Source of the DNA: JAXLVB01 sp046329195 | Lineage (GTDB): Bacteria; Bacteroidota; Bacteroidia; Cytophagales; Spirosomataceae | Direction: 5' to 3' | NCBI GenBank assembly: GCA_046329195.1 | Contig: JAXLVB010000001.1 | Span: forward strand, 2,852,001 to 2,916,000 | DNA length: 64,000 nucleotides | In this document: piece by piece, positions 61,890 to 64,000 of the stretch | Layout of the letters: each line of letters begins with the position of its first letter | Numbering within the stretch: the stretch's first letter is position 1 | The notes under the pieces: generated by a model | The model's database searches: none | Seen by the model: the letters and a program-made list of their open reading frames with translations, nothing else | Told to the model about the DNA's origin: nothing | Translations under genes and position numbers: made by a program

Positions 61890-62927
61890 TTAGAATAAAA
61901 TACTTAGGTGAATGGTTAGTTGATGGTATTGTTTGATTTGGCCACTGACTAATTGTTGCGCCAGAGGCAATTGACTATTGATGCCGAGACTAACATGTTT
62001 GAAATAGCTTTCGACACCCACACTGCCAGCCAGTAAATCGCCGCCAGTTAGGTTATTAGCCAAGCCATTGACTTGATTTTGTTGGCTGTGTTCGTAGTAA
62101 AGTCCTGCATTGGGCATCAAGGTGACGTTTGCTATCGGAATCGTTCTAAAAACACTTGCGTTGGTTGTAAACCGATTTCCAAAACGATACTGATTGCTAT
62201 TGTCAGTATTCATTTTGTAGGCCATGTTGGTGGTCAGTCCCCAGTCTTTGTAGCGAAGCGTGTAGATTACATTGGCGATGAAATCAACACTGCCCGTGCC
62301 TAACTGAAAATTAGCATTGGCCACTTCACTAACCGATTGTTCGTCATATTTGTACCTCCCCGTAGGCAGTTTGGCACCTCCGCCTATCATCAAACTTTGC
62401 GTGATGGCATGAGCTGTAGAGTCCCAAAAGGTATTGAATAGGTTGTAGTGCGCCATTAGCGTAACGTCGCCCAAGCCTTGCAGGCTGGCTTTATCGCCTG
62501 ATGATAGCATGGTTTGGGTATTCATCGCAAACGGTACAAAAAACAACACTTGCGTTTTCTTGAATGGATACAACCTTCCCCACAATTCGGCGGTTTGAAA
62601 AGATTCTTGAGTCCGCAGCAACTTACTGGTCAAGTGCGAGTCAAAACTCACTTGCTTGTAGCGCAAGCCCACAAAACGCAGGTGCGATTGAGGCAACATA
62701 CCAAAAAATGTGCCTCCGTTGCCACACCCACACATATCGCAAGCCATGCTTTGAAAAGCACAAAAACATAGAAACAGAAAGTAGATAGTTGAGTGCTTTA
62801 GGTAACTCGTTGATGGTAGTCTGTCGGGAGACAGACCACGGCTCTCCCCCTCGGTCTGTCCCCTGACAGACCGACGCAGTAGCAACGATAACAAGCATAA
62901 AAATATCAAGTACATCTTTTTAGTCAT
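61890..62927 (-). CDS. Outer-membrane protein with DMCGCG motif, palindrome in N-terminus
   Basis: 345 residues from Met 62927 (MTKKMYLIFL), 4 nt after the upstream stop, so coupled translation is likely. The leader MYLIFLCLLSLLLRR is followed by an extra segment RGQTEGESRGLSPDRLPS encoded by two hairpins (62819-62873), and only then a second hydrophobic stretch STIYFLFLCFCAFQSMACDMCGCGNGG. The Cys-rich DMCGCGNGGTFFG is a typical opening of Bacteroidetes copper-locus transporters. The remainder is a beta-barrel of the phenol-MetA/transporter type ending IHLSILF. The inserted palindrome may have displaced the true signal peptide. Confidence 0.75.
   Translation of the reverse strand: MTKKMYLIFLCLLSLLLRRSVRGQTEGESRGLSPDRLPSTSYLKHSTIYFLFLCFCAFQSMACDMCGCGNGGTFFGMLPQSHLRFVGLRYKQVSFDSHLTSKLLRTQESFQTAELWGRLYPFKKTQVLFFVPFAMNTQTMLSSGDKASLQGLGDVTLMAHYNLFNTFWDSTAHAITQSLMIGGGAKLPTGRYKYDEQSVSEVANANFQLGTGSVDFIANVIYTLRYKDWGLTTNMAYKMNTDNSNQYRFGNRFTTNASVFRTIPIANVTLMPNAGLYYEHSQQNQVNGLANNLTGGDLLAGSVGVESYFKHVSLGINSQLPLAQQLVSGQIKQYHQLTIHLSILF
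62819..62873. repeat. Double-hairpin palindromic element inside outer-membrane gene
   Basis: Hairpin 1: GTCTGTC (62819-62825), loop GGGA, GACAGAC (62830-62836). Hairpin 2: CGGTCTGTC (62852-62860), loop CCCT, GACAGACCG (62865-62873). The two are reversed relative to each other. The element is read in frame and lies between two signal-like hydrophobic stretches. Confidence 0.8.
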
Positions 62928-62931
62928 CTTG

Positions 62932-63960
62932 TTAAGGGGCAAAGCGTTTGTTGGTCAAAAACTCTTGGTCGGTGAGGGTATTCAAAAACGCAATAATCTG
63001 CCGCTTTTCGACCTCTGTGAGCGGAATCCCTCTCCGCCCGTTTTGGATAAGCAGCGGGTCAAGGTTGGGCGTTGCTTGCACTCCTTCAGCATAGTGATTC
63101 AATACGTCGTCGAGGGTGTAGAAGCGCCCATCGTGCATGTAGGGTTTGGTAACGGCTACATTTCGCAGGCTGGGTACTTTAAACTTGTATTTATCCGTCG
63201 GATTTTCGGTAATTCTGAATCTTCCTACGTCCATACTGCCTTGAATCGTCAGACCGTTGTTGCGATAACTATGGTCGGTAAACAACGTACCTGTATGACA
63301 AGAAGCACATTTTTGCTGAAACAGTGCCAGCCCTTGTTTTTCGTCTTCTGAGAAGGTAACGCCTTCATTCCGAACATACTTGTCGTAGTTGGAATTGGCC
63401 GAAACCAGCGTTAGCATAAACTGCGACAGCGCTTGCAAAAAACGTGCACCAGTGATTTCGCTCGTGCCAAAAGCTTTTTTGAATAAGACTGGATAGTTTT
63501 CGGTTTTGCGGAGCTTTTCCAGCACTTTTCCAGTCTTTTCGTCCATCTCTAAGGGATTTTCGATGGGCGCAATCGGAAACAAGTCTAAGTCGCCTACGCC
63601 TCCATCCCAGAAAAACTCTTTTTCCCACGCCAAATTCTGAAGGGGCAACGAATTGCGAGTACCTTTCTGATTATCAATACCATGACTTACGTCGTGCCCG
63701 TGATGCGTAAAACCTGCACTCTGCTGATGACATTCGGCACACGAAATGCTTCCATCTCTGGACAACAGCGTTTCGTTAAATAAAGCTTTGCCTAACTCAA
63801 CTCCTGCGGGTGTGATGGGATTGGTCTCAAAATGATACGTAGGTTGTGGGAAATTGTCAGGCACGCTAAACAATGTAGCAGGGTCGGTCTGTTCTGACAA
63901 TGAACATCCTAACAGCAACCCTGCTAACACAACACCAACCTGTACTCTATTGAGTAACAT
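62932..63960 (-). CDS. Di-haem cytochrome c peroxidase/MbnH-like lipoprotein
   Basis: 342 residues. Lipoprotein signal (VVLAGLLLGCSLSEQ). Two haem sites SCAECHQQSAG (about 74-84) and KCASCHTGTLF (about 215-225), then KFKVPSLRNVAVTKPYMHDGRFYTLDD and a C-terminal FLNTLTDQEFLT, standard for the MauG/CcpA family. It is paralogous to the first 338 residues of the protein at 57965 but has no DUF3347-like extension. First gene in this window of the minus-strand metal locus. Confidence 0.93.
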   Translation of the reverse strand: MLLNRVQVGVVLAGLLLGCSLSEQTDPATLFSVPDNFPQPTYHFETNPITPAGVELGKALFNETLLSRDGSISCAECHQQSAGFTHHGHDVSHGIDNQKGTRNSLPLQNLAWEKEFFWDGGVGDLDLFPIAPIENPLEMDEKTGKVLEKLRKTENYPVLFKKAFGTSEITGARFLQALSQFMLTLVSANSNYDKYVRNEGVTFSEDEKQGLALFQQKCASCHTGTLFTDHSYRNNGLTIQGSMDVGRFRITENPTDKYKFKVPSLRNVAVTKPYMHDGRFYTLDDVLNHYAEGVQATPNLDPLLIQNGRRGIPLTEVEKRQIIAFLNTLTDQEFLTNKRFAP

Positions 63961-64000
63961 TTTCTTAAATTTCGTAATGAAATCCTTTAGATTTAACCTA

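Noticed and set aside
1..64000. tRNA, rRNA, riboswitch or insertion sequence
   Set aside because: I looked for cloverleaf-like blocks, rRNA segments, known riboswitch patterns and transposase motifs and saw none. A covariance search would be the decisive check.

Overview
The window looks like a chromosomal segment of a Bacteroidota member, most likely order Cytophagales (Spirosomataceae/Cytophagaceae-like, for example a Runella or Flectobacillus relative). I infer this from TonB-dependent receptors with CarboxypepD_reg N-termini, Bacteroidetes-type -7 boxes (TAnnTTTG), LytS/LytTR two-component genes, frequent 'FAQ'-type signal peptidase sites, CotH, DUF3179 and MbnP families, and moderate GC. 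This is inference from family content; no rRNA marker is present. I saw no tRNA, rRNA, CRISPR array, prophage or IS transposase.

Layout. 1-5 kb: 5'-truncated selD, an RMD1/YagE-type protein, a small conserved protein, a sterol-desaturase-type hydroxylase, a secreted CBM-like protein, and a lone reverse transcriptase (minus strand) next to a repeat-rich gap with a long inverted repeat. 5.7-9.6 kb: a minus-strand sugar-acid module (SDR, FMN 2-hydroxyacid oxidase, IlvD/Edd dehydratase). 9.7-15.7 kb: PH-domain protein, two tandem AraC regulators with duplicated upstream regions, a covalent-flavin oxidoreductase, a Tat-exported DsrE-like protein and a TauE/SafE permease. 16-24 kb: GNAT, GT-C membrane protein, PLP trans-sulfuration enzyme, class A beta-lactamase-like protein, RidA, radical SAM protein, mono-haem cytochrome, then about 0.6 kb of non-coding DNA with a minisatellite. 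24.4-30 kb: a complete RND tripartite efflux operon (adaptor, pump, TolC).

30-39 kb: DoxX-like membrane protein, GntP permease, recR-clpS, CBS protein, Na+/solute symporter followed 5 nt later by a nitrilase-fold amidase, and a Uma2 gene broken by a 16-nt insertion. 40-45 kb: two outer-membrane barrels, a DUF3179 membrane protein and a vanadium-haloperoxidase/PAP2 protein that appears internally duplicated with a decayed first half. 45-52 kb: LytS/LytTR pair, TonB-type outer membrane protein, LolA-like protein and CotH.

52.3-64 kb: mostly a metal (probably copper) locus on the minus strand: di-haem peroxidase, outer-membrane protein, small His-rich helical protein, PepSY membrane protein, MbnP, a second di-haem peroxidase carrying a C-terminal DUF3347-like extension, small membrane protein with Cys motifs, TonB-dependent receptor, a 43-aa CPPC peptide, exported DJ-1/PfpI protein and an HMA-like protein. 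MbnP plus a MauG/MbnH-like peroxidase suggests kynurenine-dependent copper binding without any methanobactin genes in view.

Recurring theme: short palindromic elements are common between genes and two lie in frame inside coding sequences (selD; the outer-membrane gene at 61890-62927), reminiscent of protein-coding palindromic elements.
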